Of a DNA stretch of 64,000 nt, positions 62,523 to 64,000 are shown one piece after another (position 1 is the first letter of the stretch; the number at the start of each line of letters is the position of its first letter). Position numbers and translations under genes: made by a program. The notes beneath the pieces were generated by a model. That model saw nothing but the letters and a program-made list of their open reading frames with translations, did no database searches and was not told where the DNA came from. Source of the stretch: Phycisphaerae bacterium RAS2 (GTDB lineage: Bacteria; Planctomycetota; Phycisphaerae; UBA1845; UTPLA1); contig CP036352.1 in NCBI GenBank assembly GCA_007753915.1, forward strand, positions 4,031,306 through 4,095,305, read 5' to 3'.

Positions 62523-64000
62523 TCACCGCGACGGCCCCGGGACACTCTCCCGCTTGAGCCGCTCCACAAACGCATCCAGTCCCATGTTCTCGCTCTTGCC
62601 GGCGCGATCGTTCACGTTCACCGCGCGGGACGCAGCCTCCTGCTCGCCGACCACGACGATGTACGGAATCTTCATCTGCCGGGCGCGATGCTTCTTCGGG
62701 CCGATCTTCTCCGCCGTGTCGTCCAGCTCGACGCGAAAGCCGCCATCCTTCAACCGCTGCGTCACCTCGCGCGCATACGGCTCGCTCTTCTCGCTGATGC
62801 TCGCCACCACCGTCTGCACCGGCGCCAGCCAGACCGGGAACGCGCCCTCGAAATGCTCGATGAGAATCCCGATGAACCGCTCCATGCTCCCGAACGGCGC
62901 CCGGTGGATCATCACAGGCCGATGCATGCGGTTGTCCCGCCCGACGTACTCCAGGCCGAACCGCTCCGGGCCGTTGTAATCGCACTGCACCGTGCCAAGC
63001 TGCCATTCGCGGCCGATGCAGTCTTTCACCACAAAGTCGATCTTCGGCCCGTAAAACGCCGCCTCGCCGACTTCCTCCGTTGCGCGCATGCCGCTGGCCG
63101 CCGCGGCCGCTCGAACCGCCGCCTCGGAATCAGCCCAGCCTTTGGGATTGTCAATAAACTTTTTGTCCTTCGGGTCGTGCAGGCCGATCCGCACGCGGTA
63201 CTCCGTCAAACCGAGCATCTCCAGCACGTAGCGCGTCAGGCTCAAGCACTTGGCCAGTTCATCCTGCAACTGCTCGGGCGCGCAGAACAAATGCGCGTCG
63301 TCCTGCGTGAAACCGCGAACGCGCGTCATGCCCGACAACTCGCCCGACTGCTCGTAGCGATAGACCGTGCCGAACTCGGCCAGCCGAAGCGGCAGATCGC
63401 GGTAGCTGCGCGGCTCGCTGGCGTACAGGCGCATGTGATGCGGGCAGTTCATCGGCTTGAGAAGGAAACCGTCTTCAACCTTCAGGTTCTCCCGGATCAC
63501 CGCGAGGTTGTGTTCGCGATTTCCCGGCGCGGGATGGAACCGCCGCGCCGCGGGCTGCTCCGCGTCGCCCAGCAGCTCATTCCATAGACGACCGTTCGCC
63601 GACTTCAGTTCATCGAGCAATCGCTGCTCGCCGGCCGGCATCGGTTGATCGTCACCGCGCTCGTACTCCGCGACCCACAACTCGTTGAGAATCCGCGCCG
63701 TGTCCGTCTCGTACAACGGGGGAAACTGCGCGTCGCGGTAATACGGGAAGTGACCGCTCGTGCGATACAACTCCAGACGACCGATGTGCGGTGTGAAAAC
63801 CGGCTGGTAACCCTGCTCGCGCAGCTTGTCGCGGAGATGCTCCTCGAGGAGCAGACGTACGATGGCGCCCTTGGGCTTCCAGAGGATGAGGCCGGACCCG
63901 GAGAGCGGATCGATCGTGAACAGGTTCAGCTCCTGCCCGATCTTTCGGTGATCGCGCTTTTTCGCTTCTTCGATGCGCGTCAGGTAGGCGGCCAGGTCTT
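62523..64000 (-). CDS. thrS: Threonyl-tRNA synthetase, 5' part beyond window
   Basis: C-terminal 492 codons of a class II synthetase; translation is still open at the window edge (YLTRIEEAKKRDHRKIG), so the N-terminal TGS and editing domains lie outside. Seen here: the zinc-site MNCPHHM and later DDAHLF and IHRAPFG (Cys and two His), motif 2 YRYEQSGELSGMTRVRGFTQ, motif 3 GSMERFIGILIEHFEGAFPVWLAP (positions near 62830-62900), and the anticodon-binding domain (VVASISEKSEPYA, KIPYIVVVGEQE). It is the first gene of the thrS-infC-rpmI-rplT operon, 28 bases before infC. Confidence 0.96.
   Translation of the reverse strand, partial: DLAAYLTRIEEAKKRDHRKIGQELNLFTIDPLSGSGLILWKPKGAIVRLLLEEHLRDKLREQGYQPVFTPHIGRLELYRTSGHFPYYRDAQFPPLYETDTARILNELWVAEYERGDDQPMPAGEQRLLDELKSANGRLWNELLGDAEQPAARRFHPAPGNREHNLAVIRENLKVEDGFLLKPMNCPHHMRLYASEPRSYRDLPLRLAEFGTVYRYEQSGELSGMTRVRGFTQDDAHLFCAPEQLQDELAKCLSLTRYVLEMLGLTEYRVRIGLHDPKDKKFIDNPKGWADSEAAVRAAAAASGMRATEEVGEAAFYGPKIDFVVKDCIGREWQLGTVQCDYNGPERFGLEYVGRDNRMHRPVMIHRAPFGSMERFIGILIEHFEGAFPVWLAPVQTVVASISEKSEPYAREVTQRLKDGGFRVELDDTAEKIGPKKHRARQMKIPYIVVVGEQEAASRAVNVNDRAGKSENMGLDAFVERLKRESVPGPSR

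Noticed and set aside
62451-63587. 378-residue plus-strand frame opposite thrS
   Set aside because: Antisense of well conserved ThrS motifs; His/Arg-rich translation without family features.
1-64000. tRNA genes, rRNA genes and CRISPR arrays
   Set aside because: No T-arm-like GTTCRANNC motif in a cloverleaf context, no rRNA-like sequence and no regularly spaced repeats were seen by eye; a tRNAscan run would settle the tRNA point.

Overview
The window looks like chromosomal DNA of a GC-rich member of the Planctomycetota. This is inferred from gene content, not from a marker gene. The pointers are exported proteins ending in PEP-CTERM or dockerin-type tails, a pseudopilin with an AFTLIELL start, an ECF sigma factor next to a Ser/Thr kinase with TPR repeats, a BlaI/M56 sensor pair, many lipoproteins and dense small palindromic intergenic repeats. 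I found no rRNA, tRNA, CRISPR array, prophage or complete insertion sequence.

Layout. 1-7.7 kb: a 5'-truncated fibronectin-III repeat protein, a TlpA-like thioredoxin, a PEP-CTERM protein, a FabG-type reductase, a small membrane-anchored protein, and a ferredoxin followed by two lipoproteins. 7.9-17.6 kb: agmatinase, MetG, an exported unknown, a repeat-rich patch with a foreign-looking HNH nuclease, an alpha/beta hydrolase, a Kef-type antiporter and a radical SAM protein. 17.7-21.9 kb: a membrane protein, two tandem exported paralogues (one with a dockerin tail, one with a PEP-CTERM tail) and a pseudopilin. 22.0-28.3 kb: a polysaccharide cluster (Gfo/Idh oxidoreductase, hexapeptide acetyltransferase, GT2, DegT aminotransferase, methyltransferase, GT39-like membrane protein) preceded by a leader that can form several hairpins. 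28.4-31.6 kb: BlaI/M56 pair. 31.7-39.2 kb: GalE, MoeA, CvpA-like protein, RNase HI with its zinc-ribbon partner, a GntR/LacI-type regulator and an enolase-superfamily epimerase. 39.5-42.3 kb: a thiolase-fold enzyme, a membrane methyltransferase and an SDR. 42.4-56.2 kb: beta-CASP nuclease, O-antigen-ligase-like protein, small coiled-coil protein, LeuS, CYTH protein, second SDR, PII/Amt pair, NUDIX, a lipoprotein beta-carbonic anhydrase and a HAD phosphatase. 56.3-60.7 kb: a dockerin-type protein, ECF sigma and Ser/Thr kinase. 60.9-64 kb: the classical thrS-infC-rpmI-rplT operon on the minus strand, ending in a strong terminator; thrS runs off the window.

The most notable signals lie partly outside the genes. 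Two 116-bp inverted-repeat elements of identical length supply the stop codons of two unrelated genes. A 48-bp copy of the metG start region sits beside a composite palindromic repeat and the AT-richer HNH gene. The 22.06-22.24 kb leader combines a pseudoknot with two mutually exclusive stems. infC appears to start at an AUU codon behind a strong Shine-Dalgarno sequence. The thiolase-fold enzyme at 39.5 kb keeps its active-site Cys but has lost the usual His and Asn.
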